64,000 nt of DNA from Amia ocellicauda. Its lineage: Eukaryota > Chordata > Actinopteri > Amiiformes > Amiidae. Of this stretch, positions 20,679 through 34,047 are shown piece after piece. A program made the position numbers and the translations under genes. The DNA is taken from the NCBI RefSeq assembly GCF_036373705.1, contig NC_089851.1, forward strand, positions 57,460,497 through 57,524,496, written 5' to 3'. Position 1 is the first letter of the stretch; each line of letters opens with the position of its first letter. A model generated the notes under the pieces. It searched no databases, was not told the DNA's origin, and saw only the letters and a program-made list of their open reading frames with translations.

Positions 20679-21363
20679 AGACAGAGGTGTTGTGCTTGCT
20701 GCAGTCGTGCAGTTCCTTCACAGTTGCCAGAAATCATTTCCAGCACACGATTTTCTTTGTCGTTGAATGCAACATACGTGACCATTGGGGGAGCGATAGC
20801 AAGCAAGAGAGTTAGATATTGAGAGTCATAGATTGATAGCTAGCTAAATAGCTAGATAGATAGCTAGATAGAAAGATGGATGGATGGACGGCAAGGCAAG
20901 CATCTGATTGACAGTGGTCCGTGATCTGCTGTTATGCTACTATGCTACTGACCATTGGGGGAGCGATAGCAAGCAAGAGAGTTAGATATCGAGAGTCATA
21001 GATAGATAGATGGATAAATGGACGGCAAGGCAAGCATCTGATTGACAGTGGTCCGTGATCTGCTGTTATGCTACTATGCTACTTACCTAACGTCCAATTC
21101 CCATTGCCGCCCCTGGACAGTCGCAACAGGGAGCTTGTTGCTCCCGTCAACCTTACGTTTTCACCTCTGTGTGCTTCCTTTGTTGCAGCCTGCATCCAGA
21201 TTTTGTTTTGTTTTGTTTTGTTTTGTTTTGTTTTGTTTTGTTTTGTTTTGTTTTGTTTTGTTTTGTTTTGTTTTGTTTTGTTTTGTTTTGTTTTGTTTTG
21301 TTTTGTTTTGTTTTGTTTTGTTTCTTACGCCTGAGTGTAGGCACTGGGGAGTGGGAGAGTCCT

Positions 21364-21437
21364 GGCACCGTGGCTTAGTTGGTCAAAGCGCCTGTCTCGT
21401 AAACAGGAAACCCTGGGTTCGACTCCTAGCAGTGCCT
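21364..21437 (+). tRNA. tRNA-Thr(CGU), unit 11
   Basis: Body as unit 1. Confidence 0.9.
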
Positions 21438-21601
21438 TGGTTTATGTTGGCCTAGGCAATGGAAAGGAAGTTTCTAAACGCTCAATACATTTTTCCAAGA
21501 TGGCCGTCCGCAGCAAGCAGCTTAAGGTTACTGTAGCCGCAGTCTGGCAAGGTGACCGCCAGAAGTAGAAACAATAACAAGGGGCGGGGGGAAAAGTGGG
21601 C

Positions 21602-21675
21602 CGTCCCTGGGTGGATTCAAACCACCATTCTTTCGGTTAACAGCCGAACACGCTGACCGATTGCGCCACAGACAC
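21602..21675 (-). tRNA. tRNA-Asn(GUU), unit 11
   Basis: Variable-loop position 46 is A instead of G; otherwise as unit 1. Confidence 0.9.
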
Positions 21676-22338
21676 AGACGGAGGTGTTGTGCTTGCTGCA
21701 GTCGTGCAGTTCCTTCACAGTTGCCAGAAATCATTGCCAGCACACGATTTTCTTTGTCGTTGAATGCAACATACGTGACCATTGGGGGAGCGATAGCAAG
21801 CAAGAGAGTTAGATATTGAGAGTCATAGATTGATAGCTAGCTAAATAGCTAGATAGATAGATAGATAGATGGATGGATGGACGGCAAGGCAAGCATCTGA
21901 TTGACAGTGGTCCGTGATCTGCTGTTATGCTACTATGCTACTGACCATTGGGGGAGCGATAGCAAGCAAGAGAGTTAGATATGGAGAGTCATAGATAGAT
22001 AGATAGATAGATGGATGGATGGATGGACGGCAAGGCAAGCATCTGATTGACAGTGGTCCGTGATCTGCTGTTATGCTACTATGCTACTTACCTAACGTCC
22101 AATTCCCATTGCCGCCCCTGGACAGTCGCAACAGGGAGCTTGTTGCTCCCGTCAACCTTACGTTTTCACCTCTGTGTGCTTCCTTTGTTGCAGCCTGCAT
22201 CCAGATTTTGTTTTGTTTTGTTTTGTTTTGTTTTGTTTTGTTTTGTTTTGTTTTGTTTTGTTTTGTTTTGTTTTGTTTTGTTTTGTTTTGTTTTGTTTCT
22301 TACGCCTGAGTGTAGGCACTGGGGAATGGGAGAGTCCT

Positions 22339-22412
22339 GGCACCGTGGCTTAGTTGGTCAAAGCGCCTGTCTCGTAAACAGGAAACCCTGGGTTTGACTC
22401 CTAGCAGTGCCT
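22339..22412 (+). tRNA. tRNA-Thr(CGU), unit 12
   Basis: C56 is U, as in units 8 and 20. Confidence 0.85.
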
Positions 22413-22576
22413 TGGTTTATGTTGGCCTAGGCAATGGAAAGGAAGTTTCTAAACGCTCAATACATTTTTCCAAGATGGCCGTCCGCAGCAAGCAGCTTAA
22501 GGTTACTGTAGCCGCAGTCTGGCAAGGTGACCGCCAGAAGTAGAAACAATAACAAGGGGCGGGGGGAAAAGTGGGC

Positions 22577-22650
22577 CGTCCCTGGGTGGATTCAAACCAC
22601 CATCCTTTCGGTTAACAGCCGAACACGCTGACCGATTGCGCCACAGACAC
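22577..22650 (-). tRNA. tRNA-Asn(GUU), unit 12
   Basis: Body as unit 1. Confidence 0.9.
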
Positions 22651-23613
22651 AGACAGAGGTGTTGTGCTTGCTGCAGTCGTGCAGTTCCTTCACAGTTGCC
22701 AGAAATCATTGCCAGCACACGATTTTCTTTGTCGTTGAATGCAACATACGTGACCATTGGGGGAGCGATAGCAAGCAAGAGAGTTAGATATTGAGAGTCA
22801 TAGATTGATAGCTAGCTAAATAGCTAGATAGATAGCTAGATAGATGGATGGATGGACGGCAAGGCAAGCATCTGATTGACAGTGGTCCGTGATCTGCTGT
22901 TATGCTACTATGCTACTGACCATTGGGGGAGCGATAGCAAGCAAGAGAGTTAGATATGGAGAGTCATAGATAGATAGATAGATAGATGGATGGATGGATG
23001 GACGGCAAGGCAAGCATCTGATTGACAGTGGTCCGTGATCTGCTGTTATGCTACTATGCTACTGACCATTGGGGGAGCGATAGCAAGCAAGAGAGTTAGA
23101 TATCGAGAGTCATAGATGGATGGATGGATGGACGGCAAGGCAAGCATCTGATTGACAGTGGTCCGTGATCTGCTGTTATGCTACTATGCTACTGACCATT
23201 GGGGGAGCGATAGCAAGCAAGAGAGTTAGATATCGAGAGTCATAGATAGATAGATAGATAGATAGATAGATGGATGGATGGACGGAAAGGCAAGCATCTG
23301 ATTGACAGTGGTCCGTGATCTGCTGTTATGCTACTATGCTACTTACCTAACGTCCAATTCCCATTGCCGCCCCTGGACAGTCGCAACAGGGAGCTTGTTG
23401 CTCCCGTCAACCTTACGTTTTCACCTCTGTGTGCTTCCTTTGTTGCAGCCTGCATCCAGATTTTGTTTTGTTTTGTTTTGTTTTGTTTTGTTTTGTTTTG
23501 TTTTGTTTTGTTTTGTTTTGTTTTGTTTTGTTTTGTTTTGTTTTGTTTTGTTTTGTTTTGTTTTGTTTTGTTTCTTATGCCTGAGTGTAGGCACTGGGGA
23601 ATGGGAGAGTCCT

Positions 23614-23687
23614 GGCACCGTGGCTTAGTTGGTCAAAGCGCCTGTCTCGTAAACAGGAAACCCTGGGTTCGACTCCTAGCAGTGCCT
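23614..23687 (+). tRNA. tRNA-Thr(CGU), unit 13
   Basis: Body as unit 1. Flanks match unit 9, including GGCCGTTCGCAG downstream. Confidence 0.9.
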
Positions 23688-23851
23688 TGGTTTATGTTGG
23701 CCTAGGCAATGGAAAGGAAGTTTCTAAACGCTCAATACATTTTTCCAAGATGGCCGTTCGCAGCAAGCAGCTTAAGGTTACTGTAGCCGCAGTCTGGCAA
23801 GGTGACCGCCAGAAGTAGAAACAATAACAAGGGGCGGGTGGAAAAGTGGGC

Positions 23852-23925
23852 CGTCCCTGGGTGGATTCAAACCACCATCCTTTCGGTTAACAGCCGAACA
23901 CGCTGACCGATTGCGACACAGACAC
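23852..23925 (-). tRNA. tRNA-Asn(GUU), unit 13
   Basis: Position 10 is U, as in unit 9. Confidence 0.85.
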
Positions 23926-24725
23926 AGACGGAGGTGTTGTGCTTGCTGCAGTCGTGCAGTTCCTTCACAGTTGCCAGAAATCATTGCCAGCACACGATTT
24001 TCTTTGTCGTTGAATGCAACATACGTGACCATTGGGGGAGCGATAGCAAGCAAGAGAGTTAGATATTGAGAGTCATAGATTGATAGCTAGCTAAATAGCT
24101 AGATAGATAGCTAGATAGATAGATAGATAGATAGATGGATGGACGGCAAGGCAAGCATCTGATTGACAGTGGTCCGTGATCTGCTGTTATGCTACTATGC
24201 TACTGACCATTGGGGGAGCGATAGCAAGCAAGAGAGTTAGATATCGAGAGTCATAGATGGATGGATGGATGGACGGCAAGGCAAGCATCTGATTGACAGT
24301 GGTCCGTGATCTGCTGTTATGCTACTATGCTACTGACCATTGGGGGAGCGATAGCAAGCAAGAGAGTTAGATATCGAGAGTCATAGATAGATAGATAGAT
24401 GGATGGATGGATGGATGGACGGCAAGGCAAGCATCTGATTGACAGTGGTCTGTGATCTGCTGTTATGCTACTATGCTACTTACCTAACGTCCAATTCCCA
24501 TTGCCGCCCCTGGACAGTCGCAACAGGGAGCTTGTTGCTCCCGTCAACCTTACGTTTTCACCTCTGTGTGCTTCCTTTGTTGCAGCCTGCATCCAGATTT
24601 TGTTTTGTTTTGTTTTGTTTTGTTTTGTTTTGTTTTGTTTTGTTTTGTTTTGTTTTGTTTTGTTTTGTTTTGTTTTGTTTTGTTTCTTACGCCTGAGTGT
24701 AGGCACTGGGGAATGGGAGAGTCCT

Positions 24726-24799
24726 GGCACCGTGGCTTAGTTGGTCAAAGCGCCTGTCTCGTAAACAGGAAACCCTGGGTTCGACTCCTAGCAGTGCCT
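24726..24799 (+). tRNA. tRNA-Thr(CGU), unit 14
   Basis: Body as unit 1. Confidence 0.9.
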
Positions 24800-24963
24800 T
24801 GGTTTATGTTGGCCTAGGCAATGGAAAGGAAGTTTCTAAACGCTCAATACATTTTTCCAAGATGGCCGTCCGCAGCAAGCAGCTTAAGGTTACTGTAGCC
24901 GCAGTCTGGCAAGGTGACCGCCAGAAGTAGAAACAATAACAAGGGGCGGGGGGAAAAGTGGGC

Positions 24964-25037
24964 CGTCCCTGGGTGGATTCAAACCACCATCCTTTCGGTT
25001 AACAGCCGAACACGCTGACCGATTGCGCCACAGACAC
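24964..25037 (-). tRNA. tRNA-Asn(GUU), unit 14
   Basis: Body as unit 1. The 5' flank lacks 6 bp right before the gene, a change shared only with unit 31. Confidence 0.9.
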
Positions 25038-26114
25038 AGATGTTGTGCTTGCTGCAGTCGTGCAGTTCCTTCACAGTTGCCAGAAATCATTGCCAGCACA
25101 CGATTTTCTTTGTCGTTGAATGCAACATACGTGACCATTGGGGGAGCGATAGCAAGCAAGAGAGTTAGATATTGAGAGTCATAGATAGATAGATAGATAG
25201 ATGGATGGATGGATGGACGGCAAGGCAAGCATCTGATTGACAGTGGTCCGTGATCTGCTGTTATGCTACTATGCTACTGACCATTGGGGGAGCGATAGCA
25301 AGCAAGAGAGTTAGATATGGAGAGTCATAGATAGATAGATAGATAGATGGATGGATGGATGGACGGCAAGGCAAGCATCTGATTGACAGTGGTCCGTGAT
25401 CTGCTGTTATGCTACTATGCTACTGACCATTGGGGGAGCGATAGCAAGCAAGAGAGTTAGATATCGAGAGTCATAGATGGATAGATAGATAGATGGATGG
25501 ATAAATGGACGGCAAGGCAAGCATCTGATTGACAGTGGTCCGTGATCTGCTGTTATGCTACTATGCTACTGACCATTGGGGGAGCGATAGCAAGCAAGAG
25601 AGTTAGATATCGAGAGTCATAGATGGATGGATGGATGGACGGCAAGGCAAGCATCTGATTGACAGTGGTCCGTGATCTGCTGTTATGCTACTATGCTACT
25701 GACCATTGGGGGAGCGATAGCAAGCAAGAGAGTTAGATATCGAGAGTCATAGATAGATAGATGGATAAATGGACGGCAAGGCAAGCATCTGATTGACAGT
25801 GGTCCGTGATCTGCTGTTATGCTACTATGCTACTTACCTAACGTCCAATTCCCATTGCCGCCCCTGGACAGTCGCAACAGGGAGCTTGTTGCTCCCGTCA
25901 ACCTTACGTTTTCACCTCTGTGTGCTTCCTTTGTTGCAGCCTGCATCCAGATTTTGTTTTGTTTTGTTTTGTTTTGTTTTGTTTTGTTTTGTTTTGTTTT
26001 GTTTTGTTTTGTTTTGTTTTGTTTTGTTTTGTTTTGTTTTGTTTTGTTTTGTTTTGTTTTGTTTTGTTTTGTTTCTTACGCCTGAGTGTAGGCACTGGGG
26101 AATGGGAGAGTCCT

Positions 26115-26188
26115 GGCACCGTGGCTTAGTTGGTCAAAGCGCCTGTCTCGTAAACAGGAAACCCTGGGTTCAACTCCTAGCAGTGCCT
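26115..26188 (+). tRNA. tRNA-Thr(CGU), unit 15
   Basis: T-loop position 57 is A (TTCAACT), shared with unit 30. Confidence 0.88.
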
Positions 26189-26352
26189 TGGTTTATGTTG
26201 GCCTAGGCAATGGAAAGGAAGTTTCTAAATGCTCAATACATTTTTCCAAGATGGCCGTCCGCAGCAAGCAGCTTAAGGTTACTGTAGCCGCAGTCTGGCA
26301 AGGTGACCGCCAGAAGTAGAAACAATAACAAGGGGCGGGGGGAAAAGTGGGC

Positions 26353-26426
26353 CGTACCTGGGTGGATTCAAACCACCATTCTTTCGGTTAACAGCCGAAC
26401 ACGCTGACCGATTGCGCCACAGACAC
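26353..26426 (-). tRNA. tRNA-Asn(GUU) with G3:U70, unit 15
   Basis: The acceptor 3' strand reads CAGGTAC, so position 70 is U. With G3 this makes a G3:U70 wobble pair instead of the array's G3-G70 clash. G3:U70 is the main recognition signal of alanyl-tRNA synthetase. Position 46 is A. Units 26 and 30 share both changes. Confidence 0.9.
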
Positions 26427-27111
26427 AGACGGAGGTGTTGTGCTTGCTGCAGTCGTGCAGTTCCTTCACAGTTGCCAGAAATCATTGCCAGCACACGATT
26501 TTCTTTGTCGTTGAATGCAACATACGTGACCATTGGGGGAGCGATAGCAAGCAAGAGAGTTAGATATTGAGAGTCATAGATTGATAGCTAGCTAAATAGC
26601 TAGATAGATAGCTAGATAGATAGATAGATAGATGGATGGATGGACGGCAAGGCAAGCATCTGATTGACAGTGGTCCGTGATCTGCTGTTATGCTACTATG
26701 CTACTGACCATTGGGGGAGCGATAGCAAGCAAGAGAGTTAGATATGGAGAGTCATAGATAGATAGATAGATGGATGGATGGATGGATGGACGGCAAGGCA
26801 AGCATCTGATTGACAGTGGTCCGTGATCTGCTGTTATGCTACTATGCTACTTACCTAACGTCCAATTCCCATTGCCGCCCCTGGACAGTCGCAACAGGGA
26901 GCTTGTTGCTCCCGTCAACCTTACGTTTTCACCTCTGTGTGCTTCCTTTGTTGCAGCCTGCATCCAGATTTTGTTTTGTTTTGTTTTGTTTTGTTTTGTT
27001 TTGTTTTGTTTTGTTTTGTTTTGTTTTGTTTTGTTTTGTTTTGTTTTGTTTTGTTTTGTTTTGTTTTGTTTCTTACGCCTGAGTGTAGGCACTGGGGAAT
27101 GGGAGAGTCCT

Positions 27112-27185
27112 GGCACCGTGGCTTAGTTGGTCAAAGCGCCTGTCTCGTAAACAGGAAACCCTGGGTTCGACTCCTAGCAGTGCCT
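27112..27185 (+). tRNA. tRNA-Thr(CGU), unit 16
   Basis: Body as unit 1. Trailer T5 is TCTTT. Confidence 0.9.
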
Positions 27186-27349
27186 TGGTTTATGTTGGCC
27201 TAGGCAATGGAAAGGAAGTTTCTAAACGCTCAATACATCTTTCCAAGATGGCCGTCCGCAGCAAGCAGCTTAAGGTTACTGTAGCCGCAGTCTGGCAAGG
27301 TGACCGCCAGAAGTAGAAACAATAACAAGGGGCGGGGGGAAAAGTGGGC

Positions 27350-27423
27350 CGTCCCTGGGTGGATTCAAACCACCATCCTTTCGGTTAACAGCCGAACACG
27401 CTGACCGATTGCGCCACAGACAC
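27350..27423 (-). tRNA. tRNA-Asn(GUU), unit 16
   Basis: Body as unit 1. Confidence 0.9.
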
Positions 27424-28392
27424 AGACGGAGGTGTTGTGCTTGCTGCAGTCGTGCAGTTCCTTCACAGTTGCCAGAAATCATTGCCAGCACACGATTTTC
27501 TTTGTCGTTGAATGCAACATACGTGACCATTGGGGGAGCGATAGCAAGCAAGAGAGTTAGATATTGAGAGTCATAGATTGATAGCTAGCTAGATAGCTAG
27601 ATAGATAGCTAGATAGATAGATAGATAGATGGATGAATGGACGGCAAGGCAAGCATCTGATTGACAGTGGTCCGTGATCTGCTGTTATGCTACTATGCTA
27701 CTGACCATTGGGGGAGCGATAGCAAGCAAGAGAGTTAGATATGGAGAGTCATAGATAGATAGATAGATGGATGGATGGATGGACGGCAAGGCAAGCATCT
27801 GATTGACAGTGGTCCGTGATCTGCTGTTATGCTACTATGCTACTGACCATTGGGGGAGCGATAGCAAGCAAGAGAGTTAGATATCGAGAGTCATAGATGG
27901 ATGGATGGATGGACGGCAAGGCAAGCATCTGATTGACAGTGGTCCGTGATCTGCTGTTATGCTACTATGCTACTGACCATTGGGGGAGCGATAGCAAGCA
28001 AGAGAGTTAGATATCGAGAGTCATAGATAGATAGATAGATAGATAGATGGACGGAAAGGCAAGCATCTGATTGACAGTGGTCCGTGATCTGCTGTTATGC
28101 TACTATGCTACTTACCTAACGTCCAATTCCCATTGCCGCCCCTGGACAGTCGCAACAGGGAGCTTGTTGCTCCCGTCAACCTTACGTTTTCACCTCTGTG
28201 TGCTTCCTTTGTTGCAGCCTGCATCCAGATTTTGTTTTGTTTTGTTTTGTTTTGTTTTGTTTTGTTTTGTTTTGTTTTGTTTTGTTTTGTTTTGTTTTGT
28301 TTTGTTTTGTTTTGTTTTGTTTTGTTTTGTTTTGTTTTGTTTTGTTTTGTTTCTTACGCCTGAGTGTAGGCACTGGGGAATGGGAGAGTCCT

Positions 28393-28466
28393 GGCACCGT
28401 GGCTTAGTTGGTCAAAGCGCCTGTCTCGTAAACAGGAAACCCTGGGTTCGACTCCTAGCAGTGCCT
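28393..28466 (+). tRNA. tRNA-Thr(CGU), unit 17
   Basis: Body as unit 1. Confidence 0.9.
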
Positions 28467-28630
28467 TGGTTTATGTTGGCCTAGGCAATGGAAAGGAAGT
28501 TTCTAAACGCTCAATACATTTTTCCAAGATGGCCGTCCGCAGCAAGCAGCTTAAGGTTACTGTAGCCGCAGTCTGGCAAGGTGACCGCCAGAAGTAGAAA
28601 CAATAACAAGGGGCGGGTGGAAAAGTGGGC

Positions 28631-28704
28631 CGTCCCTGGGTGGATTCAAACCACCATCCTTTCGGTTAACATCCGAACACGCTGACCGATTGCGCCACAG
28701 ACAC
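28631..28704 (-). tRNA. tRNA-Asn(GUU), unit 17
   Basis: Position 32 is A. Confidence 0.88.
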
Positions 28705-29384
28705 AGACAGAGGTGTTGTGCTTGCTGCAGTCGTGCAGTTCCTTCACAGTTGCCAGAAATCATTTCCAGCACACGATTTTCTTTGTCGTTGAATGCAACA
28801 TACGTGACCATTGGGGGAGCGATAGCAAGCAAGAGAGTTAGATATTGAGAGTCATAGATTGATAGCTAGCTAAATAGCTAGATAGATAGCTAGATAGAAA
28901 GATGGATGGATGGACGGCAAGGCAAGCATCTGATTGACAGTGGTCCGTGATCTGCTGTTATGCTACTATGCTACTGACCATTGGGGGAGCGATAGCAAGC
29001 AAGAGAGTTAGATATCGAGAGTCATAGATAGATAGATGGATAAATGGACGGCAAGGCAAGCATCTGATTGACAGTGGTCCGTGATCTGCTGTTATGCTAC
29101 TATGCTACTTACCTAACGTCCAATTCCCATTGCCGCCCCTGGACAGTCGCAACAGGGAGCTTGTTGCTCCCGTCAACCTTACGTTTTCACCTCTGTGTGC
29201 TTCCTTTGTTGCAGCCTGCATCCAGATTTTGTTTTGTTTTGTTTTGTTTTGTTTTGTTTTGTTTTGTTTTGTTTTGTTTTGTTTTGTTTTGTTTTGTTTT
29301 GTTTTGTTTTGTTTTGTTTTGTTTTGTTTTGTTTTGTTTTGTTTCTTACGCCTGAGTGTAGGCACTGGGGAGTGGGAGAGTCCT

Positions 29385-29458
29385 GGCACCGTGGCTTAGT
29401 TGGTCAAAGCGCCTGTCTCGTAAACAGGAAACCCTGGGTTCGACTCCTAGCAGTGCCT
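29385..29458 (+). tRNA. tRNA-Thr(CGU), unit 18
   Basis: Body as unit 1. Confidence 0.9.
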
Positions 29459-29622
29459 TGGTTTATGTTGGCCTAGGCAATGGAAAGGAAGTTTCTAAAC
29501 GCTCAATACATTTTTCCAAGATGGCCGTCCGCAGCAAGCAGCTTAAGGTTACTGTAGCCGCAGTCTGGCAAGGTGACCGCCAGAAGTAGAAACAATAACA
29601 AGGGGCGGGGGGAAAAGTGGGC

Positions 29623-29696
29623 CGTCCCTGGGTGGATTCAAACCACCATTCTTTCGGTTAACAGCCGAACACGCTGACCGATTGCGCCACAGACAC
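29623..29696 (-). tRNA. tRNA-Asn(GUU), unit 18
   Basis: Position 46 is A. Confidence 0.9.
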
Positions 29697-30513
29697 AGAC
29701 GGAGGTGTTGTGCTTGCTGCAGTCGTGCAGTTCCTTCACAGTTGCCAGAAATCATTGCCAGCACACGATTTTCTTTGTCGTTGAATGCAACATACGTGAC
29801 CATTGGGGGAGCGATAGCAAGCAAGAGAGTTAGATATTGAGAGTCATAGATTGATAGCTAGCTAAATAGCTAGATAGATAGATAGATAGATGGATGGATG
29901 GACGGCAAGGCAAGCATCTGATTGACAGTGGTCCGTGATCTGCTGTTATGCTACTATGCTACTGACCATTGGGGGAGCGATAGCAAGCAAGAGAGTTAGA
30001 TATGGAGAGTCATAGATAGATAGATAGATAGATGGATGGATGGATGGACGGCAAGGCAAGCATCTGATTGACAGTGGTCCGTGATCTGCTGTTATGCTAC
30101 TATGCTACTGACCATTGGGGGAGCGATAGCAAGCAAGAGAGTTAGATATCGAGAGTCATAGATAGATAGATGGATAAATGGACGGCAAGGCAAGCATCTG
30201 ATTGACAGTGGTCCGTGATCTGCTGTTATGCTACTATGCTACTTACCTAACGTCCAATTCCCATTGCCGCCCCTGGACAGTCGCAACAGGGAGCTTGTTG
30301 CTCCCGTCAACCTTACGTTTTCACCTCTGTGTGCTTCCTTTGTTGCAGCCTGCATCCAGATTTTGTTTTGTTTTGTTTTGTTTTGTTTTGTTTTGTTTTG
30401 TTTTGTTTTGTTTTGTTTTGTTTTGTTTTGTTTTGTTTTGTTTTGTTTTGTTTTGTTTTGTTTTGTTTTGTTTCTTACGCCTGAGTGTAGGCACTGGGGA
30501 ATGGGAGAGTCCT

Positions 30514-30587
30514 GGCACCGTGGCTTAGTTGGTCAAAGCGCCTGTCTCGTAAACAGGAAACCCTGGGTTCGACTCCTAGCAGTGCCT
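30514..30587 (+). tRNA. tRNA-Thr(CGU), unit 19
   Basis: Body as unit 1. Confidence 0.9.
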
Positions 30588-30751
30588 TGGTTTATGTTGG
30601 CCTAGGCAATGGAAAGGAAGTTTCTAAACGCTCAATACATTTTTCCAAGATGGCCGTCCGCAGCAAGCAGCTTAAGGTTACTGTAGCCGCAGTCTGGCAA
30701 GGTGACCGCCAGAAGTAGAAACAATAACAAGGGGCGGGGGGAAAAGTGGGC

Positions 30752-30825
30752 CGTCCCTGGGTGGATTCAAACCACCATTCTTTCGGTTAACAGCCGAACA
30801 CGCTGACCGATTGCGCCACAGACAC
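30752..30825 (-). tRNA. tRNA-Asn(GUU), unit 19
   Basis: Position 46 is A. Confidence 0.9.
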
Positions 30826-31498
30826 AGACAGAGGTGTTGTGCTTGCTGCAGTCGTGCAGTTCCTTCACAGTTGCCAGAAATCATTGCCAGCACACGATTT
30901 TCTTTGTCGTTGAATGCAACATACGTGACCATTGGGGGAGCGATAGCAAGCAAGAGAGTTAGATATTGAGAGTCATAGATTGATAGCTAGCTAAATAGCT
31001 AGATAGATAGATAGATAGATGGATGGATGGACGGCAAGGCAAGCATCTGATTGACAGTGGTCCGTGATCTGCTGTTATGCTACTATGCTACTGACCATTG
31101 GGGGAGCGATAGCAAGCAAGAGAGTTAGATATGGAGAGTCATAGATAGATAGATAGATAGATGGATGGATGGATGGACGGCAAGGCAAGCATCTGATTGA
31201 CAGTGGTCCGTGATCTGCTGTTATGCTACTATGCTACTTACCTAACGTCCAATTCCCATTGCCGCCCCTGGACAGTCGCAACAGGGAGCTTGTTGCTCCC
31301 GTCAACCTTACGTTTTCACCTCTGTGTGCTTCCTTTGTTGCAGCCTGCATCCAGATTTTGTTTTGTTTTGTTTTGTTTTGTTTTGTTTTGTTTTGTTTTG
31401 TTTTGTTTTGTTTTGTTTTGTTTTGTTTTGTTTTGTTTTGTTTTGTTTTGTTTTGTTTCTTACGCCTGAGTGTAGGCACTGGGGAATGGGAGAGTCCT

Positions 31499-31572
31499 GG
31501 CACCGTGGCTTAGTTGGTCAAAGCGCCTGTCTCGTAAACAGGAAACCCTGGGTTTGACTCCTAGCAGTGCCT
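31499..31572 (+). tRNA. tRNA-Thr(CGU), unit 20
   Basis: C56 is U, as in units 8 and 12. Confidence 0.85.
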
Positions 31573-31736
31573 TGGTTTATGTTGGCCTAGGCAATGGAAA
31601 GGAAGTTTCTAAACGCTCAATACATTTTTCCAAGATGGCCGTCCGCAGCAAGCAGCTTAAGGTTACTGTAGCCGCAGTCTGGCAAGGTGACCGCCAGAAG
31701 TAGAAACAATAACAAGGGGCGGGGGGAAAAGTGGGC

Positions 31737-31810
31737 CGTCCCTGGGTGGATTCAAACCACCATCCTTTCGGTTAACAGCCGAACACGCTGACCGATTGCG
31801 CCACAGACAC
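31737..31810 (-). tRNA. tRNA-Asn(GUU), unit 20
   Basis: Body as unit 1. Confidence 0.9.
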
Positions 31811-32758
31811 AGACAGAGGTGTTGTGCTTGCTGCAGTCGTGCAGTTCCTTCACAGTTGCCAGAAATCATTGCCAGCACACGATTTTCTTTGTCGTTGAAT
31901 GCAACATACGTGACCATTGGGGGAGCGATAGCAAGCAAGAGAGTTAGATATTGAGAGTCATAGATTGATAGCTAGCTAAATAGCTAGATAGATAGCTAGA
32001 TAGATGGATGGATGGACGGCAAGGCAAACATCTGATTGACAGTGGTCCGTGATCTGCTGTTATGCTACTATGCTACTGACCATTGGGGGAGCGATAGCAA
32101 GCAAGAGAGTTAGATATGGAGAGTCATAGATAGATAGATAGATAGATGGATGGATGGATGGACGGCAAGGCAAGCATCTGATTGACAGTGGTCCGTGATC
32201 TGCTGTTATGCTACTATGCTACTGACCATTGGGGGAGCGATAGCAAGCAAGAGAGTTAGATATCGAGAGTCATAGATGGATGGATGGATGGACGGCAAGG
32301 CAAGCATCTGATTGACAGTGGTCCGTGATCTGCTGTTATGCTACTATGCTACTGACCATTGGGGGAGCGATAGCAAGCAAGAGAGTTAGATATCGAGAGT
32401 CATAGATAGATAGATAGATAGATAGATAGATGGATGGATGGACGGAAAGGCAAGCATCTGATTGACAGTGGTCCGTGATCTGCTGTTATGCTACTATGCT
32501 ACTTACCTAACGTCCAATTCCCATTGCCGCCCCTGGACAGTCGCAACAGGGAGCTTGTTGCTCCCGTCAACCTTACGTTTTCACCTCTGTGTGCTTCCTT
32601 TGTTGCAGCCTGCATCCAGATTTTGTTTTGTTTTGTTTTGTTTTGTTTTGTTTTGTTTTGTTTTGTTTTGTTTTGTTTTGTTTTGTTTTGTTTTGTTTTG
32701 TTTTGTTTTGTTTTGTTTCTTATGCCTGAGTGTAGGCACTGGGGAATGGGAGAGTCCT

Positions 32759-32832
32759 GGCACCGTGGCTTAGTTGGTCAAAGCGCCTGTCTCGTAAACA
32801 GGAAACCCTGGGTTCGACTCCTAGCAGTGCCT
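32759..32832 (+). tRNA. tRNA-Thr(CGU), unit 21
   Basis: Body as unit 1; leader of the TTATGCCTGAG type. Confidence 0.9.
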
Positions 32833-32996
32833 TGGTTTATGTTGGCCTAGGCAATGGAAAGGAAGTTTCTAAACGCTCAATACATTTTTCCAAGATGGCC
32901 GTCCGCAGCAAGCAGCTTAAGGTTACTGTAGCCGCAGTCTGGCAAGGTGACCGCCAGAAGTAGAAACAATAACAAGGGGCGGGTGGAAAAGTGGGC

Positions 32997-33070
32997 CGTC
33001 CCTGGGTGGATTCAAACCACCATCCTTTCGGTTAACAGCCGAACACGCTGACCGATTGCGCCACAGACAC
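32997..33070 (-). tRNA. tRNA-Asn(GUU), unit 21
   Basis: Body as unit 1. Confidence 0.9.
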
Positions 33071-33735
33071 AGACAGAGGTGTTGTGCTTGCTGCAGTCGT
33101 GCAGTTCCTTCACAGTTGCCAGAAATCATTTCCAGCACACGATTTTCTTTGTCGTTGAATGCAACATACGTGACCATTGGGGGAGCGATAGCAAGCAAGA
33201 GAGTTAGATATTGAGAGTCATAGATTGATAGCTAGCTAAATAGCTAGATAGATAGCTAGATAGAAAGATGGATGGATGGACGGCAAGGCAAGCATCTGAT
33301 TGACAGTGGTCCGTGATCTGCTGTTATGCTACTATGCTACTGACCATTGGGGGAGCGATAGCAAGCAAGAGAGTTAGATATCGAGAGTCATAGATAGATA
33401 GATGGATAAATGGACGGCAAGGCAAGCATCTGATTGACAGTGGTCCGTGATCTGCTGTTATGCTACTATGCTACTTACCTAACGTCCAATTCCCATTGCC
33501 GCCCCTGGACAGTCGCAACAGGGAGCTTGTTGCTCCCGTCAACCTTACGTTTTCACCTCTGTGTGCTTCCTTTGTTGCAGCCTGCATCCAGATTTTGTTT
33601 TGTTTTGTTTTGTTTTGTTTTGTTTTGTTTTGTTTTGTTTTGTTTTGTTTTGTTTTGTTTTGTTTTGTTTTGTTTTGTTTTGTTTTGTTTTGTTTCTTAT
33701 GCCTGAGTGTAGGCACTGGGGAATGGGAGAGTCCT

Positions 33736-33809
33736 GGCACCGTGGCTTAGTTGGTCAAAGCGCCTGTCTCGTAAACAGGAAACCCTGGGTTCGACCCCTA
33801 GCAGTGCCT
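33736..33809 (+). tRNA. tRNA-Thr(CGU), unit 22
   Basis: T-loop position 60 is C (TTCGACC), shared with units 24, 27, 33 and 34. Confidence 0.9.
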
Positions 33810-33973
33810 TGGTTTATGTTGGCCTAGGCAATGGAAAGGAAGTTTCTAAACGCTCAATACATTTTTCCAAGATGGCCGTCTGCAGCAATCAGCTTAAGGT
33901 TACTGTAGCCGCAGTCTGGCAAGGTGACCGCCAGAAGTAGAAACAATAACAAGGGGCGGGGGGAAAAGTGGGC

Positions 33974-34047
33974 CGTCCCTGGGTGGATTCAAACCACCAT
34001 CCTTTCGAATAACAGCCGAACACGCTGACCGATTGCGCCACAGACAC
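33974..34047 (-). tRNA. tRNA-Asn(GUU), unit 22
   Basis: Loop CTGTTAT with position 38 U and 39 U; GUU is kept and G31-U39 is a wobble. Shared with units 24, 27 and 33. Confidence 0.87.
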